Assembly: GCA_947567585.1 (NCBI GenBank)
Contig: CANONE010000054.1
Span: forward strand, 1-13,175
DNA: 13,175 nucleotides
Source: an uncultured Clostridia bacterium
GTDB taxonomy: Bacteria; Bacillota; Clostridia; Oscillospirales; Acutalibacteraceae
Direction: 5' to 3'
Shown: piece after piece, positions 6,618-13,175 of the stretch
Position numbering within the stretch: the stretch's first letter is position 1
How the letters are laid out: each line of letters opens with the position of its first letter
The notes under the pieces: model-generated
What the model was told of the DNA's origin: nothing
The model's input: the letters and a program-made list of their open reading frames with translations, nothing else
Databases searched by the model: none
Made by a program: the position numbers and the translations under genes

Positions 6618-6662
6618 TTTTTCAAAAGGTGGCGGAGCGCGAGGCAAAGCCTCGCGGCCTTA
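6613..6662 (-). repeat. Hairpin-rich intergenic repeat, copy C (inverted, at the prs 3' end)
   Basis: Read on the minus strand it begins CTAAGGCC and then has hairpin 1, with perfect 8-bp arms at 6638-6645 (CGCGAGGC) and 6649-6656 (GCCTCGCG) around AAA. Hairpin 2 is at 6613-6631 (CACC-C-TTTT with AAAAGGTG, one bulged C). This is the copy A layout in opposite orientation. The prs stop codon TAA (6660-6662) is part of the repeat's TAAGG end. It has no shared tail. Confidence 0.75.
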
Positions 6663-7850
6663 GAAGCTCAGCTGTTCGTCCTGATGCTTCTTGTGCTCTT
6701 CCGCGCGTTTCTCCAAAAGGGCGGTAATCTTCTGGTGGGGGTCGATGAGAGTGCTGATGGCAACGTCGTGGTTCAAGGCGGAGACATAGTAGGCGATATA
6801 TTTGGATGCGTCCACCTCGTAGAACCAGGGGCGGTTTTTCAGCTCCTCGGAGCGGTAAGTAAGGTTGGTGCCGAACACGCCGTCGATGAGCCCGTCCGCG
6901 TAGGCTTTGTCAAACTTATCCAAGCCCTTGGCAAAAATGGCGAAAGTGGCAAAGGCAAAAAACCGCCGGGCGCCCCGCTCCTTCACGTTATAGGCAATGT
7001 CCAGCATGGACTCGCCGGAGGAGATGATATCGTCCGCCACGAACACGTCCTTGCCCTTCACGTCCGTGCCCAGGTACTCGTGGGCCACAATGGGGTTGCG
7101 GCCGTCCACCATGCGGGAATAGTCCCGGCGCTTATAGAACATGCCCATCTCCACGCCCATTACAGAGGCATAGAACATGTTCCGGTCCAGAGCCCCCTCG
7201 TCCGGGCTGATGACCATGAATTCGTCCCGGTCAATGACCAGGTCTGGGAAGCTTTTCAGCATTTTTTTCAGCACCTGGTAGGAGGGCATCAGGTTGTCGA
7301 AGCCCATCAGGGGCACGGCGTTCTGCACCCTGGGGTCGTGGGCGTCAAAGGTGAGGATGTTCTGCACGCCCATATGGCGCAGCTCCTGCAGGGCAAAGGC
7401 CCCGTCCAGAGACTCCCGGTAATTGCGGCGGTGCTGGCGGCCGCCATAGAGCACGGGCATAATCAGGTTGATCCGGTGGGGCTTGCCGCTGGCGGCCTGA
7501 ATAATGCGCTTCAGGTTCTGGAAATGGTCGTCGGGAGACATGTGGTTTTCCGTGCCAAAATAGGGGTAGGTCGTGCTGTAATTCCCTACATCCACCACAA
7601 TGAACAGGTCGTACCCCCGCACGGTCTGTTCAATGATCCCCTTGGCGTCCCCGGAATTGAAGCGGGGGCAGGCGCTTTTCAGCCGGAAGGTGTCCACCTC
7701 CATGCCGGACTCTCTGGCCCAGCGGACTAGGTGGTCGTCAATCTTGCCGGCCAGCTCCTCCGCGCCCTCCAGGGTAATGATTCCCAACGGCGCTACCCGG
7801 TTCTCAGGGCTGAAAAAACTCTGTGCTTTTGATTCCATCTGCTTGTCCAT
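6660..7850 (-). CDS. prs: Ribose-phosphate pyrophosphokinase (PRPP synthetase), long clostridial form
   Basis: Makes PRPP from ribose 5-phosphate and ATP for purine, pyrimidine, NAD, histidine and tryptophan synthesis. The PRPP-binding loop VADDIISSGESML (271-283) matches the type I phosphoribosyltransferase fold. TFDAHDP with Asp169/His171 corresponds to the metal-binding DLH region, and YGGRQHRRN to the RQD-type ATP-binding loop. At 396 residues it is about 80 longer than standard PrsA (about 315), with an extended N-terminus (to the APLGIITLEG stretch), internal insertions and a charged C-terminal tail (EKRAEEHKKHQDE). Such long forms are, from memory, common in Clostridia. The ATG at 7848-7850 has GGGAGGAG (7857-7864) 6 nt upstream. 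It is first in the prs-cysE-cysS strand run and has its own promoter at 7887-7915; a 425-nt spacer separates it from cysE. Confidence 0.93.
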   Translation of the reverse strand: MDKQMESKAQSFFSPENRVAPLGIITLEGAEELAGKIDDHLVRWARESGMEVDTFRLKSACPRFNSGDAKGIIEQTVRGYDLFIVVDVGNYSTTYPYFGTENHMSPDDHFQNLKRIIQAASGKPHRINLIMPVLYGGRQHRRNYRESLDGAFALQELRHMGVQNILTFDAHDPRVQNAVPLMGFDNLMPSYQVLKKMLKSFPDLVIDRDEFMVISPDEGALDRNMFYASVMGVEMGMFYKRRDYSRMVDGRNPIVAHEYLGTDVKGKDVFVADDIISSGESMLDIAYNVKERGARRFFAFATFAIFAKGLDKFDKAYADGLIDGVFGTNLTYRSEELKNRPWFYEVDASKYIAYYVSALNHDVAISTLIDPHQKITALLEKRAEEHKKHQDEQLSF

Positions 7851-7886
7851 CCCTTTCTCCTCCCTCTAGCGGGGTTTCTCGCATTT

Positions 7887-7915
7887 ATTTTACCACAAAT
7901 TCCCCAGCAAAGCCA
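7887..7915 (-). promoter_or_regulatory. Promoter with extended -10 for prs
   Basis: Minus-strand TAAAAT (7887-7892) is preceded by TGG, giving the extended -10 TGGTAAAAT. At 17 nt a weak -35, TGGCTT, lies at 7910-7915. The transcript would start about 30 nt before the start codon. The -10 is convincing; the -35 is poor. Confidence 0.55.
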
Positions 7916-8009
7916 GAAATATTTTTTCAGGCCCTTTGAAAACTTGAAGATTTCGGGGCCTTAGGCCGGCCAGTCCGCAGGATGCCCGCCGCCGCCGGAC
8001 GCATGGGAC

Positions 8010-8032
8010 CTTTGCCGGTTCCCCGGCGAAAG
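8010..8032. repeat. Hairpin in the divergent prs / PIG-V spacer
   Basis: CTTT plus GCCGG (8010-8018) pairs with CCGGC plus AAAG (8023-8032), with one bulged G and a TTCC loop. It lies between two divergent promoters. A CCTTAGG-like end at about 7959-7966 hints at a decayed member of the spacer repeat family, but the similarity is too weak to assign. Confidence 0.35.
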
Positions 8033-8064
8033 CTTGGGGGCGCGGCGGGAAACTTCATTTTTTA

Positions 8065-8094
8065 TTGAAAATGCTCCCTTTCATGTGATATACT
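8065..8094 (+). promoter_or_regulatory. Strong sigma-A promoter with extended -10 for the PIG-V-type gene
   Basis: TTGAAA (8065-8070) and TATACT (8089-8094) are 18 nt apart, and the -10 is preceded by TGA (TGATATACT). The start codon follows at 8141, leaving a leader of about 40 nt. Confidence 0.8.
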
Positions 8095-8140
8095 TATTTC
8101 ATATTATTGATTTAAAGCGTTTATGAGAGAGGTGTTTTTT

Positions 8141-9442
8141 ATGGTGATGGATGTTATGGTCACGGTGCTGACGCTGGCTTTGCTGGGATTTACGCTTTTG
8201 CGGTGCGCCGGCCAGTGGGGGCTGGAAATCCCCCTGCCCTGCCTGAAAAGATCCGGGGCGGCCGTCCCGGATTCCCTTGAGCCATCTGCGGCTCAAGGGA
8301 AAATAGCGGACTGGAAAACCTTTCTTTGGGCGCTGTCCCTGCGGCTGGCGGTTCTGGGGGCGCTGCTGCTGTGCGCCATGCTGGCGGCTAAAGAGCCGGT
8401 AGAGCCAGCGACATTGTGGGACAAGCTTCACCTATGGGACGCCCGCCACTATGCAAACCTGGTGGAGAAGGGCTACACCGCCTACGAGGAAGACGGGCGG
8501 CACATCTTTTTGGTATTCTTCCCCGCCTATGTCTGGCTGACGCGCCTGGCGCGCTTCATCATTCCCAACACCATAGCCGCCGGAGTAACGGTCTCTTCTG
8601 TGTGTTTCTCTTTGGGCTGCTGCTATGTCCACAGGCTGGCCCGGGCGCTGTATAACGAATCCGTGGCCCGGGACGCGGTGTTGTTTCTCTCTTGCTTCCC
8701 CTTCTCCTTCTTTTATGGAACCATGATGACAGAAGGTCTCTTTTTGTTGGCCACCGCCGGAGCCGTCTACTATGCCCTGCGGCGCAAATGGCTGCTCTAC
8801 GGCCTTTTCGGGGCGCTGGCGGCCCTTACCCGCATGACTGGCGTTTTGGTGGTCGCCTTTGCCGGCCTGGAGCTGCTTCGGGACTATCAGCCTTTGAAAA
8901 CGCCTGTTCTGGCGTCTCTAAAGCGCGCGCTGCCGGCTATTCTCAAAAGGCTGCCCCTGGTGCTTTTACCTTTTCTGGGAACGCTGTGCTATCTCTGGCT
9001 AAATTACCATGTGGACGGCGACCCCATGGCCTTTGTCCGCCACCAAGAACATTGGCACCAAGGGGGCATGTGGGTTTCTCACGTCGTGCGCTATATGAGC
9101 GACTACCTGGGCCGCCACCTGACGGAATCCAGCGGCTGGGCCATCTGGGCCCCTTCGCTGGCCCTGTTTGTGGGAGGAATGGCTGTGCTGGGCTTGTCCA
9201 CTGTCCGGGAAGAGAGCAGTCCGGCCCTAGTGGCCTTCACCTCCCTCTACTTCGTGGCAAACTTCTCTCTGTCCTGGCTGCTCAGCGCCGGGCGTTACCT
9301 GTCCTGCGGGTTCGGTCTCTTTATCCTCCTGGCAGCCCTGCTCCGCAGCCACGAACACCTCCGCGCCGCTTTTACCGTTATCAGCAGCCTGCTCATGGGA
9401 ATTTATCTGTACGCCTACGTAACCGGCGCGCAGGTCATGTAA
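8141..9442 (+). CDS. PIG-V-type membrane mannosyltransferase family protein
   Basis: A 433-residue polytopic membrane protein resembling bacterial members of the PIG-V (GPI mannosyltransferase 2-like) family. These are GT-C enzymes thought to use polyprenyl-linked sugar donors on the outer side of the membrane. The first hydrophobic segment is at about 4-22, a second at about 61-83, and several more run to the C-terminus. Between them lies the family hallmark LWDARHYANLVEKGY (98-112), with the acidic residue Asp100 expected for GT-C catalysis, then FFPAYVWLTRL and FFYGTMMTEGLFLL. Sugar and acceptor are unknown. The start is ATG 8141 rather than 8123, because AGAGGTG (8128-8134) lies 6 nt before it and nothing suitable precedes 8123. 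A 12-bp perfect hairpin falls in the soluble linker (residues 44-54). It is a single-gene unit with its own promoter and terminator. Confidence 0.85.
   Translation: MVMDVMVTVLTLALLGFTLLRCAGQWGLEIPLPCLKRSGAAVPDSLEPSAAQGKIADWKTFLWALSLRLAVLGALLLCAMLAAKEPVEPATLWDKLHLWDARHYANLVEKGYTAYEEDGRHIFLVFFPAYVWLTRLARFIIPNTIAAGVTVSSVCFSLGCCYVHRLARALYNESVARDAVLFLSCFPFSFFYGTMMTEGLFLLATAGAVYYALRRKWLLYGLFGALAALTRMTGVLVVAFAGLELLRDYQPLKTPVLASLKRALPAILKRLPLVLLPFLGTLCYLWLNYHVDGDPMAFVRHQEHWHQGGMWVSHVVRYMSDYLGRHLTESSGWAIWAPSLALFVGGMAVLGLSTVREESSPALVAFTSLYFVANFSLSWLLSAGRYLSCGFGLFILLAALLRSHEHLRAAFTVISSLLMGIYLYAYVTGAQVM
8272..8301 (+). repeat. Perfect 12-bp hairpin inside the PIG-V-type coding sequence
   Basis: Arm TTCCCTTGAGCC (8272-8283) pairs fully with GGCTCAAGGGAA (8290-8301) around ATCTGC. 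It encodes residues 44-54, a linker between the first two membrane segments. It may be a captured palindromic element or chance. Confidence 0.7.
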
Positions 9443-9446
9443 AATC

Positions 9447-9499
9447 GGGCGTTTGGATAGCCGGCCGCCATGCCGCTATCCAAACGCCCCTTATTTTTT
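9447..9499 (+). terminator. Intrinsic terminator of the PIG-V-type gene
   Basis: A perfect 15-bp stem, GGGCGTTTGGATAGC (9447-9461) with its complement at 9475-9489, is followed by CTTATTTTTT. It begins 5 nt after the stop codon. On the minus strand the tail is weaker (GATTTTAC), so it would serve the convergent topoisomerase gene poorly. Confidence 0.9.
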
Positions 9500-9524
9500 G
9501 CCAACTGTTTTTTTGTCCGCGCGG

Positions 9525-9563
9525 CCAGCGCCTTCCCTTTCTGGAAAAGTGGCAGGGCGCTGG
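9525..9563. repeat. Imperfect hairpin downstream of the topoisomerase gene
   Basis: Arms CCAGCGCC (9525-9532) and GGCGCTGG (9556-9563) are perfectly complementary, with an inner TTCC/GGAA pairing. It follows the topoisomerase gene on the minus strand but lacks a T-run on that strand, so a terminator role is uncertain. Confidence 0.4.
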
Positions 9564-9617
9564 TTTCCGGGCGCTTGACGAGATCAATGTACAGGGACCG
9601 GGCGGCGCTCCGCAGCC

Positions 9618-11600
9618 TTAGCTGACGTCTAGATCCTCGGTATACTCCGCGCCATGCTCGGCGATATAATCCTTTCGGCTGCTAAGGTCGTCTCCCAGCA
9701 AAACGTCAAACATTCTGGCGGCGTCCTCTACATCCCCCGGCTTCACCTTAATCAGCCGCCGGGTTTTGGGGTTCATGGTGGTCAGGCTCATCATTTCCGG
9801 CTCGTTTTCGCCTAAGCCCTTGCTGCGCTGGATGGTGTACTTCTGGCCCTCCAGCTTTTTTAGAAACTCGGCTTTCTCCGTCTCGTCATAGGCAAAATAC
9901 GTCTCGTCCTTGGAGCTGATCTCGTATAGCGGCGACTCGGCTATATATACCTTCCCCGCCTCAATCAGGGCCGGGGCCAGCCGGTACACCATGGTCAGCA
10001 GCTGGGTGCGGATATGAAAGCCGTCTACATCCGCGTCGGTGCAGAAGATAATCTTGCTCCAGCGCAGGTTGTTGATATCGAATACCCCCAGATTCTTATT
10101 AGCCCTGGTCTTCACCTGGACCCCGCAGCCCAGTACCCGGATCAGGTCCGTGATAATGTCAGACTTGAAAATCCGGTCGTAGTCCGCCTTCAAGCAATTG
10201 AGGATCTTTCCGCGAATGGGCATAATGGCCTGAAAATTGGAGTCCCGGGCCTGCTTGACCGAGCCCAAAGCCGAGTCGCCCTCCACAATAAACAGCTCCC
10301 GCTCCTCCACATCCTTGGTGCGGCAGTCCACAAACTTCTGCACCCGGTTGGCCATGTCCATTTTCCCGGTGAGCTTGGTCTTTATGTTTAGGCGGGTTTT
10401 CTCCGCGTCCTCCCGGCTTCGCTTGTTAATCAGCACCTGTCCGGCGATTTTATCCGCGTCCATGGGATTCTCGATGAAATAGACCTCCAGGCTGTGCCGG
10501 AGCATCTCTGTCATGGCCTCCTGAATGCCCTTGTTGGTAATGGCCTTCTTGGTCTGGTTCTCATAGGAGGTCTGGGTGGAAAAGGAGGAGATGACGATAA
10601 CCAGGCAGTCCTCCACGTCCTGAAAGGTAATTTTGCCCTCGCCCTTGGTATAGCGGCCGTTCTGCTTTAGGTAGGCGTCGATCTGGCTGACAAAGGCGCT
10701 GCGCACCGCCTTGTCCGGCGCGCCGCCGTGTTCCAGCCAGCTGGAATTGTGGTAGTACTCCGCTACATGGACCCGGTTGGAAAAAGCGGCGGCCACATTG
10801 ATCTTCGTGTTGTATTCCGGCATATCCGCCCGGTCCTTCACCCGCTTTTCACTCTGCCACAGCTGGACGGTGGTAAGGCTGTCTTCCCCGCAGAGCTCTC
10901 TGGCATGGTCCAGGATGCCGTTTTCGTAACAGAAATCCGTCTCTTCAAAAACGCCGGGGGCTGTTTCGTTGCGAAAATGGAAGGTGATTCCCGCGTTGAC
11001 CACCGCCTGGCGCTTGAGCACGTCCATATAGTACTCTGCGCTGATATCAATGTCGGTGAATACCTGTAGGTCCGGCCGCCATTTAATCAAGGTACCGGTA
11101 TCCCTTTTCTTATAGGGTTCCTTATTCAGCCCCCCTACATTTTCCCCTTGTTCAAAGCGGAGGGTGTAGCGGCAGCCATCCCGGCGGATGTCCACGTCCA
11201 TATACTCCGAGGCGTATTGGGTAGCGCAAAGGCCCAGGCCGTTGAGGCCCAAGGAGTATTCGTAATTGGCCCCGGAGCTGTTGTTATATTTTCCGCCGGC
11301 ATACATTTCACAGAACACCAGCTCCCAGTTATAACGCTCCTCCTTGGGATTGTACTCCACCGGGATGCCGCTGCCGTGGTCCTCAACCTGTACGGAATGG
11401 TCCAAAAACCGGGTAACGGAAATCTCGCTGCCCCGCCCCTCCCTGGCCTCGTCAATGGAGTTGGAGAGAATCTCAAACACGGAATGCTGGCAGCCGTCTA
11501 TTCCGTCCGACCCAAAAATAACCGCGGGCCGCAGCCGCACCCGGTCCGCCCCTTTCAGGCTTTGAATGCTTTCGTTGTCATATACTGCTTTTTTTGGCAT
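9618..11600 (-). CDS. Type IIA DNA topoisomerase subunit B (divergent GyrB/ParE family)
   Basis: A 660-residue ATPase subunit of a type IIA topoisomerase, which with an A subunit changes DNA supercoiling or decatenates chromosomes. The GHKL ATPase domain has EILSNSIDEA (43-52, catalytic Glu43, Mg-binding Asn47), VEDHGSGIP (72-80, Asp74) and LGLNGLGLCAT. The toprim domain has IVEGDSALGS near residue 440, PIRGKILN, the metal-binding TDADVDGFHIRTQLL near 522, and RSKGLGEN near the C-terminus. Several motifs differ from standard GyrB (EIVDNSIDEA, DNGRGIP, EGDSAGGSAKQGRD), so this is a divergent branch. Whether it acts as gyrase or topoisomerase IV cannot be told here. The ATG at 11598-11600 has TAAGGAGG 8 nt upstream; an upstream frame reaching 11708 passes through a repeat and is rejected. 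No A subunit lies beside it: the 3' neighbour is the convergent PIG-V-type gene and the 5' neighbour is ftsH. Confidence 0.93.
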   Translation of the reverse strand: MPKKAVYDNESIQSLKGADRVRLRPAVIFGSDGIDGCQHSVFEILSNSIDEAREGRGSEISVTRFLDHSVQVEDHGSGIPVEYNPKEERYNWELVFCEMYAGGKYNNSSGANYEYSLGLNGLGLCATQYASEYMDVDIRRDGCRYTLRFEQGENVGGLNKEPYKKRDTGTLIKWRPDLQVFTDIDISAEYYMDVLKRQAVVNAGITFHFRNETAPGVFEETDFCYENGILDHARELCGEDSLTTVQLWQSEKRVKDRADMPEYNTKINVAAAFSNRVHVAEYYHNSSWLEHGGAPDKAVRSAFVSQIDAYLKQNGRYTKGEGKITFQDVEDCLVIVISSFSTQTSYENQTKKAITNKGIQEAMTEMLRHSLEVYFIENPMDADKIAGQVLINKRSREDAEKTRLNIKTKLTGKMDMANRVQKFVDCRTKDVEERELFIVEGDSALGSVKQARDSNFQAIMPIRGKILNCLKADYDRIFKSDIITDLIRVLGCGVQVKTRANKNLGVFDINNLRWSKIIFCTDADVDGFHIRTQLLTMVYRLAPALIEAGKVYIAESPLYEISSKDETYFAYDETEKAEFLKKLEGQKYTIQRSKGLGENEPEMMSLTTMNPKTRRLIKVKPGDVEDAARMFDVLLGDDLSSRKDYIAEHGAEYTEDLDVS

Positions 11601-11611
11601 GTGTGGAACCT

Positions 11612-11743
11612 CCTTAAGGTCAAGGCCGCGGGGCTTTGAGTCTCGGCTACCGCCTCGGTCGGTTCGCAGCTTGCCTACCACTGGCAGGCGCTCACCCCCG
11701 CACCCCACCAGACGCCTAATGCGCCTGGACCGCGCAATTTTTT
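11612..11743 (+). repeat. Hairpin-rich intergenic repeat, copy F (with nested module)
   Basis: It starts CCTTAAGG (11612-11619). Hairpin 1 arms GCGGGG (11628-11633) and CCCCGC (11696-11701) are split by about 60 nt containing the small module at 11654-11697. Hairpin 2 is CCAGACGC (11708-11715) with GCGCCTGG (11721-11728), one A-C mismatch, then TGGACCGCGC and a T-run (11738-11743). This is the order seen in copy A. The topoisomerase gene's ribosome binding site TAAGGAGG overlaps the CCTTAAGG end. Confidence 0.7.
11654..11697 (+). repeat. Small conserved-loop hairpin module, copy 2
   Basis: It opens with the same CTCGGTCGGTTCG (11654-11666). The stem GCCTACC (11673-11679) pairs with GGCAGGC (11683-11689), with one A-C mismatch, around the same ACT loop, and CTCACCC follows (11691-11697). 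The stem differs from copy 1 but pairing is kept, suggesting that structure is conserved. Confidence 0.75.
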
Positions 11744-11810
11744 CAGGTTTTCCTTGTTTTTATGAGATATTGTGGGGCATTTTGCTTGAGCTGCTAAGGG
11801 AGCTGGCTTC

Positions 11811-11847
11811 ACAAGAAAGGACCTGCCGTATTTCCCTTTACGGCAGG
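11811..11847 (-). terminator. Intrinsic terminator of ftsH
   Basis: A perfect 9-bp stem, 11822-11830 (CCTGCCGTA) with 11839-11847 (TACGGCAGG), and an 8-nt loop. On the minus strand it is followed by TCCTTTCTTG, a broken T-tract. It lies 14 nt after the ftsH stop and should separate ftsH from the topoisomerase gene. Confidence 0.7.
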
Positions 11848-11861
11848 GCCCTTTAGCGTTT

Positions 11862-13175
11862 TTAGCTATCTTTGTTATCTGGGGCAGGATGCTCTGGGGA
11901 AGCCCCGGCGGCCGTGGCGCTCCCGCCAGGGACGGGTTCGTCGCCAGACGCTTCCAGCGTCTGGCCAGCCGGTCCCGCAACCACCGGCGCGGTCGCCTCT
12001 CCCCCCTCCAAGGCCGGAGCTTCCTTTGCTCCTGGCAGCAGCACGCCGTCCATGACCTGCTGGAACTCCTTATCGTCCACCTTCTCCCGCTCAAAGAGGA
12101 CCCCGGCCAGCCGGTGCAGCTCGTCCATGTGGTCCTTGAGAATCTGCTCGGTGAGACTGTAGGCGGTGGAAATCAGCTTCTGAATTTCCTCATCGATCTC
12201 GGAGGCGGTCTGCTCAGAGTAGTTGCTGATATGGCCCATCTCTTTGCCCAAGAAGGGGTTGGAACCGTCGGAACCATAGGTGATGGGACCCAGCTTCTCG
12301 CTCATGCCGTACTTTGTCACCATGGCCCGGGCGATTTTCGTGGCCCGTTCAATGTCGTTGGAAGCGCCGGTAGAGATGTCGTCCAGCACCAACGCTTCCG
12401 CTACCCGGCCGCCTAAGAGCACAATCAGTTCCTCCCGCATCTCGTTACGGGATTTGTAGGAGCGGTCCTCCGTAGGCAGGTGCATGGTATACCCCCCCGC
12501 CATCCCCCGGGGAATGATGGAGATCTGATGCACCGGATCCTGGGTCTTGCAGTAGTAAGAGGCAATGGCGTGGCCCGCCTCGTGGTAGGCCGTCAGCTTC
12601 TTTTCCTTCTCGCTCATCACCCGGCTCTTCTTTTCCGTGCCCACCACCACCTTGATGGTAGCTTCCTCAATTTCCACCATGGTGATGGCCTTCAGATTCT
12701 TTCTGGCCGCCAGCAGCGCCGCCTCGTTCAAGAGGTTCTCCAAATCCGCGCCGGTAAAGCCTGCGGTGGACTTGGCGATGGTGGCCAGCACCACGTCTGG
12801 GGCCAAGGGCTTTCCTTTGGCGTGAACCCGCAGGATCTCCTCCCTGCCCTTGATGTCCGGGGACCCCACCATTACCTGGCGGTCAAACCGGCCAGGGCGC
12901 ATGAGGGCCGGATCCAGGATATCCGGGCGGTTGGTGGCGGCGATCATGATCACGCCCTCGTTGGCGCCAAAGCCGTCCATCTCCACCAGCAGCTGGTTGA
13001 GGGTCTGTTCCCGCTCGTCATGTCCGCCGCCCAGGCCCGCGCCTCTCTGGCGGCCTACCGCGTCGATCTCGTCAATGAAAATAATGCAGGGGTGGTTCTT
13101 TTTTGCCTTGTCAAACAGGTCCCGCACACGGGACGCGCCCACGCCCACAAACATCTCCACAAAGTCCGAGCCGGA
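11862..13175 (-). CDS. ftsH: ATP-dependent zinc metalloprotease FtsH (partial, N-terminus beyond the window)
   Basis: Membrane-anchored AAA+ protease that degrades misfolded membrane proteins and short-lived regulators. The 437 C-terminal residues are present; the frame stays open to the right edge (SGSDFVEMFVGVGAS). The N-terminal membrane segments and Walker A therefore lie outside, and the Met at 13160 is internal. Visible are the pore loop FVEMFVGVGA, Walker B CIIFIDEID, the second region of homology LDPALMRPGRFDRQV, the zinc site HEAGH, and the distal Asp ligand in LDDISTGASNDIERAT. After the protease domain comes a Pro/Ala/Gly-rich tail of about 60 residues, low complexity and probably disordered, whose DNA contains a perfect 10-bp hairpin (11943-11965). 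A terminator follows the stop. Confidence 0.97.
   Translation of the reverse strand, partial: SGSDFVEMFVGVGASRVRDLFDKAKKNHPCIIFIDEIDAVGRQRGAGLGGGHDEREQTLNQLLVEMDGFGANEGVIMIAATNRPDILDPALMRPGRFDRQVMVGSPDIKGREEILRVHAKGKPLAPDVVLATIAKSTAGFTGADLENLLNEAALLAARKNLKAITMVEIEEATIKVVVGTEKKSRVMSEKEKKLTAYHEAGHAIASYYCKTQDPVHQISIIPRGMAGGYTMHLPTEDRSYKSRNEMREELIVLLGGRVAEALVLDDISTGASNDIERATKIARAMVTKYGMSEKLGPITYGSDGSNPFLGKEMGHISNYSEQTASEIDEEIQKLISTAYSLTEQILKDHMDELHRLAGVLFEREKVDDKEFQQVMDGVLLPGAKEAPALEGGEATAPVVAGPAGQTLEASGDEPVPGGSATAAGASPEHPAPDNKDS
11943..11965 (-). repeat. Perfect 10-bp hairpin inside the ftsH tail
   Basis: Arm GCCAGACGCT (11943-11952) pairs fully with AGCGTCTGGC (11956-11965) around TCC. It encodes part of the variable C-terminal tail (GQTLEASG). 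It shares CCAGACGC with hairpin 2 of repeat copy F about 230 nt away. Confidence 0.65.

Noticed and set aside
6235..6659. T-box riboswitch upstream of cysE
   Set aside because: The spacer was read on the minus strand for the AGGGTGGNACCGCG-type antiterminator sequence. Only a vague TTTGGTCCGCGC (near 6525-6536) appears, without the matching terminator/antiterminator context.
6684..7730. Long plus-strand open frame (348 codons) opposite prs
   Set aside because: It mirrors the prs codons, is rich in His/Val/Gly from antisense reading, and has no family signature.
8692..9621. Overlapping plus-strand frame (309 codons) within the PIG-V-type gene
   Set aside because: It is a shifted frame of a membrane protein gene. 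It runs through the terminator hairpin and yields Pro/Arg-rich sequence without domains.
11601..11708. N-terminal extension of the topoisomerase subunit by 36 codons
   Set aside because: It translates repeat copy F. The ATG at 11600 has an excellent ribosome binding site and is followed directly by the expected start of the family.

Overview
The window looks like a chromosomal segment of a moderately GC-rich, spore-forming member of the Clostridia, probably near the Oscillospiraceae/Ruminococcaceae. This is an inference from gene content and sequence style: a YlmC/YmxH sporulation-family protein, an EpsC-type serine acetyltransferase beside cysS, a long divergent PRPP synthetase, a divergent GyrB/ParE subunit, strong AGGAGG-type ribosome binding sites, and TTG/GTG starts. 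No phage, plasmid, CRISPR, tRNA or rRNA signal was seen. Nearly all the content is housekeeping or ordinary accessory metabolism.

Layout, left to right. Positions 1-334 (minus) hold the N-terminal part of inorganic pyrophosphatase, cut by the window edge. A short plus-strand PRC-barrel gene of the YlmC/YmxH family follows (537-827), convergent with a patatin-like lipid hydrolase (876-1733, minus). A Gfo/Idh/MocA oxidoreductase (1936-2901, minus) has its own extended -10 promoter. It is divergent from an AAC(3)-family N-acetyltransferase (3156-3911, plus) with a near-consensus promoter. A bidirectional terminator at 3924-3952 separates that gene from cysS.

Positions 3966-7850 form a minus-strand cluster, in transcription order prs, cysE, cysS. 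Serine acetyltransferase makes O-acetylserine for cysteine synthesis, and cysteinyl-tRNA synthetase charges the product onto tRNA. The two spacers in this cluster are filled largely by hairpin-rich repeats. Divergent from prs, a plus-strand PIG-V-type membrane mannosyltransferase (8141-9442) has a strong promoter and a strong terminator. It converges on a GyrB/ParE-type topoisomerase subunit (9618-11600, minus). The 3' two thirds of ftsH (11862-13175, minus) lies upstream of that and runs off the right edge.

The most unusual feature is a family of dispersed modular repeats in the spacers (2963-3055, 5409-5504, 6262-6377, 6613-6662 inverted, 11612-11743). Members begin with a CCTTAAGG-like end and carry a GC-rich hairpin, a second hairpin of varying sequence, and sometimes a shared tail. 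A second small module (6577-6617 and 11654-11697) keeps its flanks and its ACT loop but has different stem sequence in its two copies. Three copies lie 12-32 nt upstream of start codons (cysS, cysE, the topoisomerase gene). I found no convincing new enzymatic or defence system.
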